Origin: Maniola hyperantus
Taxonomy: Eukaryota; Arthropoda; Insecta; Lepidoptera; Nymphalidae
Length of the DNA stretch: 64,000 bases
Assembly (NCBI RefSeq): GCF_902806685.2
Contig: NC_048537.1
Location: forward strand, 13,786,720 to 13,850,719
Reading direction: 5' to 3'
Both the position numbers and the translations under genes were made by a program. Numbering within the stretch: position 1 is the stretch's first letter; each line of letters opens with the position of its first letter. Below the pieces are notes generated by a model. The model was not told the DNA's origin and ran no database searches. It saw nothing but the letters and a program-made list of their open reading frames with translations. This document shows, piece by piece, positions 57,101-64,000 of the stretch.

Positions 57101-60100
57101 GGGTTTGCCTATAATGAATTAAAAAAAAACCCCCACTAGGTAGAACAACATCAAACGAGTCTAAGAGAGCCACTGAATACAAGCGGTATGAGACTGAGGC
57201 GTGTGGATAATCTACAAAAAACCTATGTCATAACAGAGAGAATACCAAACGGTTGACGACGACGAGCAACGACGAATTCCTTAGAGCTGTAAGACTGTTT
57301 GAACTCCTATGGGTGTGACCCCTAAAATGAAATGTAAAAGAAAATGTAAATGTACAAACAAATGTATTAGCAAAAACCTCCTCAAAACAAATACCTACTA
57401 AAAGGAGGTGAGAAAGATAAAGTCGTGGATAAAATTGTGTATCAATTATTGCTTCTACCAGGGTTATGTATTCAGGTTGTAGGTCAGTTTCAGGAAGAAA
57501 GAAGGAATGTCGTAGCCGAGCTGGGAGGAGAGTTTGGAGTGGAGAGCCTCATAAGCACAATGCTGGAAGAGAAAAAGAAGTGGCAGATAGTTCAGAAATA
57601 CATGGAAGGTATAATGGAAAGTAAAGAGAAGTACGAAAGAGGAGGAAGTTGAGTTAGTCCGCGGCAGTAATGGTAGGCCAACAAGGCGGGAAAATTACTG
57701 CTTAGAGAAAGGAGGGGTTTTTAGTCGGTAGGAGTCCGGCACTATGTCCATGAGGATTTTCCCCTCCTAAGCGAATAAAAGAAAAAAAAGGGTTATGTAT
57801 TATTGTATACATACCTTGTAAACTTTTATCAAATAAAGATTTATTATTATTATTATTTAATTAAAAAATAAATAGGTACTTAGAGCAGCTCTAATACACA
57901 CATCTTCAACATTAATAGGAATGCAAAATCTTTTTATCGATATGCGTTTGCTTATCATTATAAACTGAGCAGCCCTGAACTACTTGAACAGCACAAGTTG
58001 GAACGAAAACAAGTTTTTGCGATTTATTACTATAGGGGTCAGTGCACAGATACTTAATGAAATAATATGATCAGTTTTTGTCCGTTTTTATTTTTATTAC
58101 AATGGACGACGCTCTTCGGCTTCTACGACCTGAGCGATCGCTTTTTTTGCCTACTGAACGATAAATGTTTACAAATGAGGCTTCTATCAAGACGCTTGCT
58201 AGGAGGCGTAAAAACCCTAAGCCATATCGTAGTAAAGTTTATTTGGCTGATCAAGGAATGTTCTCATGGATATTTTTAAGTTCAATCAACCTATTATGAA
58301 ACTAGCTACGAAAAACTAGTTATACAAATTACAATATATTTTGCAGAAAATATTATTGCCATGCGAACTTGAATAGGCAAGCACCATCTTTGACTTTAGG
58401 TTTATATAGAACTAGAGGATGCCCGCGACTTCGTCCGCGTGGATTTAGGTTTTTAAAAATCCCGTGCCGGGATAAAAAGTAGCCTATGTCCTTCCCCGGG
58501 ATGTAAACTACTTCTGTACCAAATTTCATCAAAATCGGTTAAACCGTTGGTCCGTGAAAAACTAACAGACAGACAGAAATACTTTCGCATTTATAATATT
58601 AGTATGGATTAAACTAAAATGACAGGAGGATATTGCTATTCCCTTCGCATTGCTCCGTGCAGAAAAGCATAGCACTAGATTTAGACCTGTCTATTTATTT
58701 TTGAGATTGTGTAAATCTACAACACAAGAATACTACAAATTCAGCCAATCACAACAATTGAGATTATAATAATTATTGATGCAGTTTTTCCGCAATCGAC
58801 CAGCTGCACCCTACCTCACAGACCATCTCAGTGAAACGGTATGGAGTATGGACTAAGAGCCAGCGCGTGCCATACCTTCGTTAGTTTATACAAGCTGTAA
58901 GTGTCTCTGTGTATAGTCCCTAACACAGGGAGGAACGTTTGTTTGGATCATGGTGGTTTTGGGAGATAACATAAAAAAATAAACTTTATATTTTGACGGA
59001 AGATTTTTTTACACCTTTATTACCTGTTATCTCTCAAAGCCACCATGATCCAAACAAACGTTCCTACCAATGTTGGGGACAATATGCAGAGAAACTTTCA
59101 GCTTTTATAAAATAACGAAGGCCTGGCACGCGCTGTCTCTCTATTTAGTATACCTATAATAATCAGCTACGTGAGATAGTCTTTTGTATCTTATGTAAGT
59201 TTTATGTGAAACTAGTAGGTATATAATTATATCTACTATCCTCAATACTAGTACATAAGCAATACGAGCAACACTGCTCATTAGATTCACATTAACTGCG
59301 TACAGAAAGCAATTGCACTGACATGCACTTACAATAATTACAACGGGATTACAGTGCAAGTACCACATTTGGTCGGTACTCATAGGTTAATCAAGACGTA
59401 TTGACCCTATGAATCAGCACTAATTAATTACAGACAAGTCTATGTAGTTTAAAAAAATCTTTGCAAGTAAACCACGGTGTATTAAGCTACAGTTTCCTAT
59501 TGTTCCTGTGTGTCAGTGATAGAAACTAGCATCTGTCTCTGACTTTTTCCCCGTTTATATTAAGACTAGCTGATGCCCGCGACTTCGTACGCGTGGAATT
59601 AGATTTTTTTTTAATCCCGTGGGAACTCTTTGATTTTCCGGGGTAAAAAGTAGCCTATGTCACTCTCCAGGTCTTTATCTATACCCATGCAAAAAATCAC
59701 GTCAATCCGTTGCACCGTTGCGACGTGATTGAAGGACAAACCAACAAACAAACACACTTTCGCATTTATATAAGGGTACGGATATTTTAAAAATCTCGTA
59801 GAACCCATTGAATTGCCCGAGGTAAAACAAAACACATGGCCTTGATCACTTTGCACATTCATAGCCAGGTGGCCTACGAAAATCCTATCAGCTCAGCAGT
59901 TTCATATAATAAACTAAGTACATAAAATCTTATTATTGCAACCACTAGAACAGGAATCACCGCCAACCGATCTTATGATTACAATAATTTATTATACTCA
60001 TTAACCGAATGAACCCTAAGCCAGAAGTTCAATACAGATTGATAAAGTACTTCCTATGCTGGATTTATTTTCCTATTTTTTTTGTAAATAAACAAAACCA

Positions 60101-63100
60101 GATAGATAAAATATTAAGTCTTACAATTTTTAATACAATAAGAAATACATATGAGTAACTGGTTTGTTTTCTTCAGGAAAACCTTAAGAAATAATTAGGT
60201 ACTATGTAATTAATCGAATCAATATAATTATATCGGCGATTCAGCTTCTACATAGTATTTTTTTTATTTTTTTATGCATTATAGGCACACGCTTCACTAC
60301 AATCACACCTGATGGAAAGTAATGATGTGGTCTAAGGCGAAGGCTACAACGCTTAATAAAATAAAATAAAATAAAAATTTTTCTCAAAAGTGCAATTTTG
60401 TCAATTACTAAATATTGTGATCCACAGCTATTTATTTCATATCGTGATATTTACTGAGCATGTAGACTAAAGTACTGACGGATCGCATTATGGATAGATT
60501 TCCAAATTCTGGATTGCCATTCCACGGATCGTGATAAATTTAAAAGTACCCTACAGGGTACTTCCCGTTGACCTAGAATCATGAAATTTGGTAGGTAAGT
60601 AGGTCTTATAGCATAAGTAAAGGAATAAATCCGGAAACCGTGAATTTGTGGTTAGGTACATCACAAAAAAATTAACATGTTCACACATAGATGGCACTAC
60701 TGTCATGAACTTGTAGTGTTGCTCATAAAAATGTTAAAATATTTTGTACGATGGTACGGAACCCTTCGTGTGCCAGTCTAACTCGCACTTGACCGGTTTT
60801 TATGAACAAATGCAGAAATATTTCATCATCATCACTATTTATGTGCCAAGAGGTAATATTGTAGTCAAGTGTAACAACGATATTGATTTCCATTATAAGT
60901 CCGATCACGTTTTTCATTGAACAATAGGTAGGTACAGAGATCAGATATCTACGTAGGTATTCTTCAATGAAAAACATTGACAACAAGTTATAAAGAATGG
61001 CTAATTTCCGATAGAATCTTTTTTCCTCTAATTTTATTTTACCGCGCAGTAAATAAATGATTATACTTATGTGGTAAAACCTTTCCTTTATTTTATGTAT
61101 TTTTGTTATGGTCAAATAAGTAACAACTTAAGTATTTAATGAGAATTAAAAAGAATATTAATATTAAAACAAGAATAATATAAATATTTTGGTAAGAATG
61201 AGCTAATGAGGAAATTTTAAAATGCCCGCGACTTCGTACGCATGGATTTTTGGTTTTTTAAAATCCCTTGGGAACTCTTTGATTTTCCGGGATCAAAAGT
61301 AGCCTATGTCCTTTTCCGGGATGCAAGCTATCCTCACCAAATTTCATCAAAATCGGTTAAACGGGTGAGCCGTGAAAAGCTAGCAGACAGACAGACATAC
61401 AGACACACTTTTGAATCTATAATATTAGTATGGAAGTATGGATATGGATTATTTAGGATATCTATAACATAAAAAATTCTATTTTTTTAATTATTTATTA
61501 TTATTATAAATTATTATTATTATTACATATGTTTGTAAATGTTGTATTAACTTATAATTGGCGACTACATTTAGTAAGTAATATTTTCAGAATTAGGTTT
61601 TTTGTTAAATGTATTAGTGTAAGTAGCCGGGGGTTGCTATAGAGTACAATACCATCCATTGGGATAGGGGGCAGTAAAGGGGGTGCTCCTGAAACTCTAA
61701 GTTAAAATTTCAGAGCTCGAAAATCATTTTTTTAAATAAAATTAATCACTTTAATCACAATTAGCATTTTTAGAATAAACTAAACAAACACAATACAAAA
61801 TCGCAAAATACAATAGATACTGTCATAGGTTACCACCGTTAACACCTGTAATACTTTTTTTTTTACTGATTTTACGGCTCTGGGTTCTGATCTATAATAC
61901 TTTTGCTGCTGCTGTACAGACTACAGACCAGTAAAGTAAACTTTTTTTTTCTAAACGGCTTTAAAGCGAGTCTTCTGGCGTAGCCTGTTTTAAAAAACTT
62001 AAGGATTGGGTAGGTTAGGGGGGGGGGGGGGGTTTATCCCCTTCTAACCTAACCATTTCGAGTCGGAGTGCCCCAAGTCCCGAGCTCGCTTCGCTCGCTC
62101 TTGATGGTGGGAGCGGGGGGGAGGAAAGAGACCCCCCACCATAGTGGTGGTCTCTTCTCGTCGACCGGGGCCCGTCGACGGAGCCCCGCTTCGCGGGGCT
62201 CCTTTTTTCTGGGTGGTAAAAAAAGAAATAACCCACGAAGGGGATGGCGGGGTCTTACAGACCCCGCCATCCCCTTCTAACCTAACCGTTCCGAGTCGGA
62301 GTGCCCCAAGTCCCGAGCTCGCTTCGCTCGCTCTTGATGGTGGGAGCGGGGGGGAGGAAAGAGACCCCCCACCATAGTGGTGGTCTCTTCTCGTCGACCG
62401 GGGCCCTTCGACGGAGCCCCGCTTAGCGGGGCTCCTTTTTTCTGGGTGGTAAAAAAAGAAATAACCCACGAAGGGGATGGCGGGGTCTTACAGACCCCGC
62501 CATCCCCTTCTGACCTAACCGTTCCGAGTCGGAGTGCCCCAAGTCCCGAGCTCGCTTCGCTCGCTCTTGATGGTGGGAGCGGGGGGGAGGAAAGAGACCC
62601 CCCACCATAGTGGTGGTCTCTTCTCGTCGACCGGGGCCCGTCGACGGAGCCCCGCTTCGCGGGGCTCCTTTTTTCTGGGTGGTAAAAAAAGAAATAACCC
62701 ACGAAGGGGATGGCGGGGTCTTACAGACCCCGCCATCCCCTTCTAACCTAACCCTTCCGAGTCGGAGTGCCCCAAGTCCCGAGCTCGCTTCGCTCGCTCT
62801 GGATCGTGGGAGCGGGGGGGAGGTATAGATTAGAACCCAGAGCCGTAAAACCAGTTAAAAAAAAAGTATTATAGGTTTATGTTATGGTAATCTTTATATG
62901 TGTTCGTAGTTCATACTTTGCGGTTTTGTGTTTCTAAAAATGCTAGGGACCTAATTAATTTCATTTTATTTACATAAATCTGTATAAAATACGCGACTAC
63001 GTGTCTTGAAATTAAGAAATTACGTAAAGATCAGTGCAAATTAATATCTTTCCAGTGAATATTAACGAAATCTATGTAGTAATCGTGTTTTCTATTTATA

Positions 63101-63529
63101 ATGTTAATCATTTTAAAATTGTATAAATGTCTATAAATACGTGTCTCCGAAACTTGAAATTACAGATATGTAAAGTGCAAATGAACCTCTTTATACTGAA
63201 TATTACCGCTATACCTATATAGTATAATATTCGTGAATAAATAGTGGTGAACCTTTCTATAGTGGAGCCAGTAGCCGTTAGTTAATTTAATAAAAAAAAA
63301 AAAAATAAAAAAAAATATGTTTCAGTAGTTCTCCAATAGACGCTGAAGCGGAATTTAATAAAGAAAAGGATATTACCTTAGTTCCATGGTAGTCGTCGAC
63401 CACGGTCTCATCTCTCCTAGCTTCAGGGTAATCAAAAGTCATTTTCCTGGGAGTGATGAATGTGGAGTATGAAGATGCGTGTGCACACTGGAACAACACA
63501 CAGACAAACAGTAACACATGTTGACGCAT
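45120..63529 (-). CDS. Prolyl oligopeptidase with N-terminal signal peptide
   Basis: Serine peptidase of family S9A that cleaves short peptides after proline. Coding exons on the minus strand: 63529-63377, 56862-56639, 55280-55093, 54351-54269, 53889-53747, 51277-51118, 50727-50608, 50093-50013, 49129-48944, 48247-48134, 47727-47579, 46945-46733, 46332-46193, 45827-45637 and 45185-45120. They total 2211 bases, 736 residues; vertebrate enzymes have about 710. The catalytic triad is Ser580 (GGSNGG), Asp668 (ADHDDRVVP) and His706 ([13 protein letters not shown]). Substrate-pocket Trp621 and Arg670 are also present. The beta-propeller (about residues 100-460) shows the family's characteristic segments, such as [17 protein letters not shown]. 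The first 18 residues, [18 protein letters not shown], look like a cleavable signal peptide; Met30 begins [12 protein letters not shown], where cytosolic family members usually start. No active-site residue is missing. Confidence 0.97.
45405..45614 (-). repeat. Retroelement tail, family A, reversed
   Basis: Runs from TATTATAAATGCGAAAGTGT to TCGCGGGCATCACAGCTAGT, in the last prolyl oligopeptidase intron and ending about 20 bases from the donor of exon 14. Confidence 0.75.
46425..46507. mobile_element. Short MITE, family K
   Basis: Arms TAGTATGCATCAGGTCGAGA and (minus strand) TATAGTACGCGACAGGTCGA. The core is deleted compared with 39668-39806. It lies in prolyl oligopeptidase intron 12. Confidence 0.7.
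47381..47465. repeat. Direct plus inverted repeat (large hairpin)
   Basis: A 33-base unit (AAAAGACGCTTATTTACTTA followed by AACCTTAAGGTTT) occurs twice in tandem, then once inverted (GGTTTAGTAAATAAGCGTCT). The second and third copies can pair almost fully, with one extra base, around the AACCTTAAGGTT centre. It lies in prolyl oligopeptidase intron 11. Confidence 0.85.
47876..48078 (+). repeat. Dispersed repeat, second copy of 1876-2064
   Basis: Shares GTAGGTGGGGCATTGACCCG, CACGCTATACATTGC and TAACGCTAAGTTTTTGCTAG with the copy near the window start, and ends ACACCCTGTATAATAATA. It lies in prolyl oligopeptidase intron 10. Confidence 0.7.
48342..48748. mobile_element. hAT-type MITE with target-site duplication
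   Basis: Begins TAGGGATGCAACGATATATT and ends ATATTGACATCCCTA, so the terminal TAGGGATG/CATCCCTA pair is inverted, with several ATATCGATAT motifs inside each end. It is flanked by GCTGTGAC (48334-48341) and GCTTTGAC (48749-48756), an 8-base duplication with one mismatch, as expected of hAT elements. It encodes no transposase. It lies in prolyl oligopeptidase intron 9. Confidence 0.8.
49130..50012. other. Prolyl oligopeptidase intron 8
   Basis: 883 bases. It holds a retroelement tail at 49255-49450 (CTAGCTAAACTGCCCCGGCT), a dispersed repeat shared in reverse with the last Nup188 intron (49480-49610) and a SINE family D tail at 49900-49960. No gene is seen. Confidence 0.6.
50373..50587 (-). 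repeat. Retroelement tail, family A, reversed
   Basis: Runs from TATTATAAATGCGAAAGTGT to CGCGGGCATCAGCTAG, ending 20 bases before the donor side of exon 7. A small family B end (TCGCACTTGACCGGTTCTTC) precedes it near 50235-50258. Confidence 0.75.
50812..51003 (-). mobile_element. SINE family C, reversed, internally deleted
   Basis: On the minus strand it starts with the TATAGCCTGATGGTTAACAC A-box region and GGGTTCGATCCC B box, then jumps to the CCATCACCGTCTCACTACTG end. About 120 bases of the body are missing compared with 54768-55088. Confidence 0.7.
52150..52640. mobile_element. MITE cluster, family H
   Basis: Two overlapping or nested copies: TCTAAACTAAATTTAGAGTA at the left and CTCTACATTTAGTCTAGAGA in the middle are inverted, and ACTGATTCTGAGCACAAC lies between. 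A third end (AATACTCTAAAATTTAGCTG) is at 52605-52625. This suggests repeated insertion of the family into itself. Confidence 0.6.
52853..53055. mobile_element. Foldback MITE, family P, single core
   Basis: Left arm CTACCCACGGAAAGAAGTTA then ATACAAATGACTGAGACAAA; right arm TTTGTCTCAGTCATTTGTAT then TTTCTTTCCGTGGATAG. The core has GGGCGCTAACCATTTTGAGA once; the relative at 36005-36290 has it three times. Confidence 0.8.
53213..53746. mobile_element. MITE family F interrupted by a foldback MITE
   Basis: Outer left half 53213-53310 (ATAATGCGTAAAAAATTACT through TTTTAGTCCTTATTATAAAG) and outer right half 53688-53746 (GACATGCCAGTGGACCCATA through TCTATGGAGTATAC) together match the uninterrupted copy at 43147-43316. 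The inner element fills the gap. The outer right end abuts the donor of prolyl oligopeptidase exon 5 (donor ACTTAC on the plus strand at 53741-53746). Confidence 0.8.
53312..53687. mobile_element. Foldback MITE, family G, complete
   Basis: Starts CAGTAGGCCGATTTCCTTAA and ends TTTAGACAATCGCCCTACTG. The two arms, each about 165 bases, are inverted copies with few differences (for example ATTACAATCTCAATTGTTCT in one and AGAACAATTGAGATTGTAAT in the other), around a centre of about 45 bases (53473-53510). It is nested in a family F element. A half copy is at 6178-6380. Confidence 0.85.
53936..54160. mobile_element. MITE, family L, with perfect palindrome
   Basis: Left end AATTATTTCTCAGTGATTAT; right end GCGCGTTTTGACGT. 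At about 54071-54117 TACTAGAATGTGACGTCACA and its exact inverse surround a 7-base centre, so TGACGTCA, the CREB/ATF site, occurs on each arm. A reversed, decayed relative is at 22085-22285. It lies in prolyl oligopeptidase intron 4. Confidence 0.75.
54768..55088 (+). mobile_element. tRNA-derived SINE, family C, full length
   Basis: GCTGTGATAGCCTAGTGGTT (A box), then GGGGGTTCGATCCCGGGCAC (B box), a unique body (TAACTTTTCGGAGTTATGTG, GGTGAAGGAAAACATCGTGA) and a (GAT)n tail. It is the best-preserved copy of the family here, in prolyl oligopeptidase intron 3. Confidence 0.85.
55366..55690 (+). mobile_element. RTE-like LINE ORF2 remnant split by family Q tail
   Basis: 55366-55475 translates as a piece containing [14 protein letters not shown] and [11 protein letters not shown], a segment typical of the C-terminal part of RTE-type LINE proteins. 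55600-55690 (GGAGGATCGTGTGTGGTGGC through CCTATGTCCAGCAGTAGACG) is the following C-terminal end. The family Q tail at 55478-55600 lies between them, so it inserted into the LINE copy. Confidence 0.65.
55725..56040 (-). mobile_element. RTE-like LINE ORF2 remnant, reversed
   Basis: On the minus strand, pieces of the usual C-terminal region ([19 protein letters not shown], then the YVQQ-like ending) are readable with frameshifts. It lies tail-to-tail with the plus-strand remnant at 55600-55690. Confidence 0.6.
56094..56457. mobile_element. MITE with TTGGGTATTT ends, family N
   Basis: Starts TTGGGTATTTGATTCCAATT and ends AATAGTAAAATACCCAA. Subterminal ATTACTTTATAATAAACTAG and CTAGTTTATAATAAAGTAAT are also inverted. 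The element has about 360 bases without coding capacity, in prolyl oligopeptidase intron 2. Confidence 0.75.
57425..57870 (+). mobile_element. 3' end of a non-LTR retrotransposon (LINE)
   Basis: 75 open codons (57425-57652) with [20 protein letters not shown] and [19 protein letters not shown], which resemble the C-terminus of R1/Jockey-type LINE proteins after the RNase H-like region. A 3'UTR with GTAGGAGTCCGGCACTATGT and TTTTCCCCTCCTAAGCGAAT follows, then AATAAAG and a (TTA)n tail. The 5' part is absent, as in typical truncated insertions. Confidence 0.65.
58411..58612 (+). repeat. Retroelement tail, family A
   Basis: CTAGAGGATGCCCGCGACTT through TTCGCATTTATAATATTAGT. It has the CTTCCCCGGGATG / AAAATCGGTTAAACCG type of distal half, like 61223-61434. 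Confidence 0.75.
58855..59140. mobile_element. Foldback MITE, family J, full length
   Basis: Left arm AGAGCCAGCGCGTGCCATAC, right arm GCCTGGCACGCGCTGTCTCT; inner parts GAGGAACGTTTGTTTGGATC and GATCCAAACAAACGTTCCTA also pair. The arms are about 125 bases each. Confidence 0.8.
59568..59780 (+). repeat. Retroelement tail, family A
   Basis: CTAGCTGATGCCCGCGACTT, then GTCACTCTCCAGGTCTTTAT and CAATCCGTTGCACCGTTGCG, the second subtype of the family (also 9786, 31207, 45405 and 50373). Confidence 0.75.
60535..60805 (-). repeat. Dispersed repeat, family B, reversed
   Basis: Contains GTACCCTACAGGGTACTTCC, TGAAATTTGGTAGGTAAGTA and the terminal CGCACTTGACCGGTTTTT. The open frame at 60723-61115 starts in unique DNA but runs into this repeat. 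Confidence 0.7.
61223..61434 (+). repeat. Retroelement tail, family A
   Basis: Starts at ATGCCCGCGACTTCGTACGC and ends ATAATATTAGTATGG; the first few bases of the family are missing. Confidence 0.75.
61844..62876. mobile_element. Element with inverted ends enclosing a hairpin satellite
   Basis: Left end 61844-61897 starts ACCTGTAATACTTTTTTTTT and includes TTTTACGGCTCTGGGTTCTG. Right end 62821-62876, read on the minus strand, starts ACCTATAATACTTTTTTTTT and includes TTTTACGGCTCTGGGTTCTA. The ends are about 55 bases with few mismatches. Between them lie about 140 bases of unique DNA and the 233-bp array. No transposase frame and no certain target duplication were seen. The outside flanks remain weakly similar in inverted orientation (TTACCACCGTTAAC and TTACCATAACATAA), so the true ends may lie further out. 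Confidence 0.65.
62041..62822. repeat. 233-bp GC-rich tandem repeat, about 3.4 units
   Basis: Units start at 62041, 62274, 62507 and 62740, exactly 233 bases apart; the last is cut at about 62822. Each contains CGAGTCGGAGTGCCCCAAGT, a GC-rich inverted repeat (GGAGCCCCGC-TTC-GCGGGGCTCC) and AAGAGACC...GGTCTCTT. Each complete unit ends in a perfect 18-bp stem with a TAC loop (62238-62276, 62471-62509, 62704-62742). Overlapping open frames on both strands arise from the composition and period and are not called as genes. A run of about 14 G lies just before the array. Confidence 0.9.
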
Positions 63530-63544
63530 AGTGGATTCTCCGCT

Positions 63545-63579
63545 AACTGATCAGCGCGCTCCTCGAGACTGTCTTTATA
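63545..63579 (-). promoter_or_regulatory. Core promoter of prolyl oligopeptidase (TATA box and initiator)
   Basis: On the minus strand TATAAA occupies 63579-63574 and TCAGTT, the arthropod initiator consensus, 63550-63545. The A of the initiator (63548) is 31 bases from the first T of the TATA box, the usual spacing. Transcription from there would give a leader of about 19 bases before the ATG at 63529. Confidence 0.7.
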
Positions 63580-64000
63580 TTCAGCGAAAACGATGATCGC
63601 GCGAGCTTTTTTTAATAGTTTTTTTACGTACAAGTTGAATTAATGTATATTTATTTGAAATTCAACGTCTCAAATCGTCTATCGCTTGGTCTATCGTCTA
63701 TTCTATTATGATTCTAACGTCGTTTATGACAGGTTTATTCTTAATTGTATGCAGCCAGGCAACAAGGTAGATGGTAGAGGAAAAATTGAAATGCGAACTC
63801 TTTAATGCTATACCTACTGAAGCCTCATCAGTTCAATGGTCAGAAAGCCAAATAAAATTGTAAGCCGACTGAAATCCGAAAGTTCTAATCCCACTCGTCG
63901 TATTATTGTCGTGCCTACTTCTATCTCGTCGGACCTGTCGTTGCAGGAGATAGATCTCTCACACGAGTCGCACACGCATTATAATTTGCAACAGCTGCTT
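63580..64000. other. Upstream flank with degenerate SINE
   Basis: DNA upstream of the prolyl oligopeptidase promoter. Positions 63820-63960 resemble SINE family D (AAGCCTCATCAGTTCAATGG, then CGACTGAAATCCGAAAG). No other gene or element is visible before the window ends. Confidence 0.55.

Larger units (their letters stand above)
56863..63376. other. First intron of prolyl oligopeptidase
   Basis: 6.5 kb between the signal-peptide exon and the rest of the enzyme. It holds a SINE-tail fragment (57040-57130), a LINE 3' end (57425-57870), family A tails (58411-58612, 59568-59780, 61223-61434), a family J foldback (58855-59140), a reversed family B copy (60535-60805) and the 233-bp array (61844-62876). 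Other open frames (59141-59383, 60723-61115) fall in repeats or have no domain. Confidence 0.7.

Noticed and set aside
60723..61115. 130-codon minus-strand frame in the first prolyl oligopeptidase intron
   Set aside because: Its C-terminal third lies in a family B repeat, composition is AT-driven and no domain is recognised.

Overview
The window is a stretch of insect nuclear DNA, almost certainly lepidopteran. The four genes have many short exons with GT-AG introns. The DNA between and inside them is AT-rich and packed with short transposon remnants of kinds familiar from moth and butterfly genomes: tRNA-derived SINEs, retroelement tails, foldback MITEs and a hAT-type element. Species cannot be named from the sequence alone.

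Layout. (1) 2111-5180, minus strand: adenylate kinase 2, three coding exons, 242 residues. (2) 6530-19414, plus strand: a Nup188-type nuclear pore scaffold protein, 16 coding exons that join in one frame to 1844 residues; it lies head-to-head with adenylate kinase 2. (3) 20790-35714, plus strand: the double-stranded-RNA-binding protein Staufen, 16 coding exons, 823 residues, five dsRNA-binding domains. (4) 35715-44959: 3'UTR of staufen and about 8 kb of gene-poor, MITE-rich DNA. It includes a 180-bp tandem repeat with long open frames embedded in a SINE. (5) 44960-63579, minus strand: prolyl oligopeptidase, 15 coding exons, 736 residues, complete catalytic triad, with an N-terminal signal peptide and a clear TATA/initiator promoter. 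Its 6.5-kb first intron holds several retroelement copies and a 233-bp GC-rich hairpin array flanked by inverted repeats. The end of the window holds only a degenerate SINE.

The genes do not form a pathway: energy metabolism in the mitochondrial intermembrane space, nuclear pore structure, mRNA localisation and peptide hydrolysis. All exon joins were worked out by hand. For each gene the summed exon lengths are a multiple of three and the phases agree at every junction. Staufen's fourth exon and one prolyl oligopeptidase exon were placed only after recounting bases.

The most unusual points are: the prolyl oligopeptidase start, where a secreted form and a canonical cytosolic form could arise from two in-frame AUGs on a roughly 19-nt leader; the 60-residue repeat cassette inside a SINE; the 233-bp array with a perfect 18-bp hairpin at each unit junction; and a decayed duplicate of a staufen exon.
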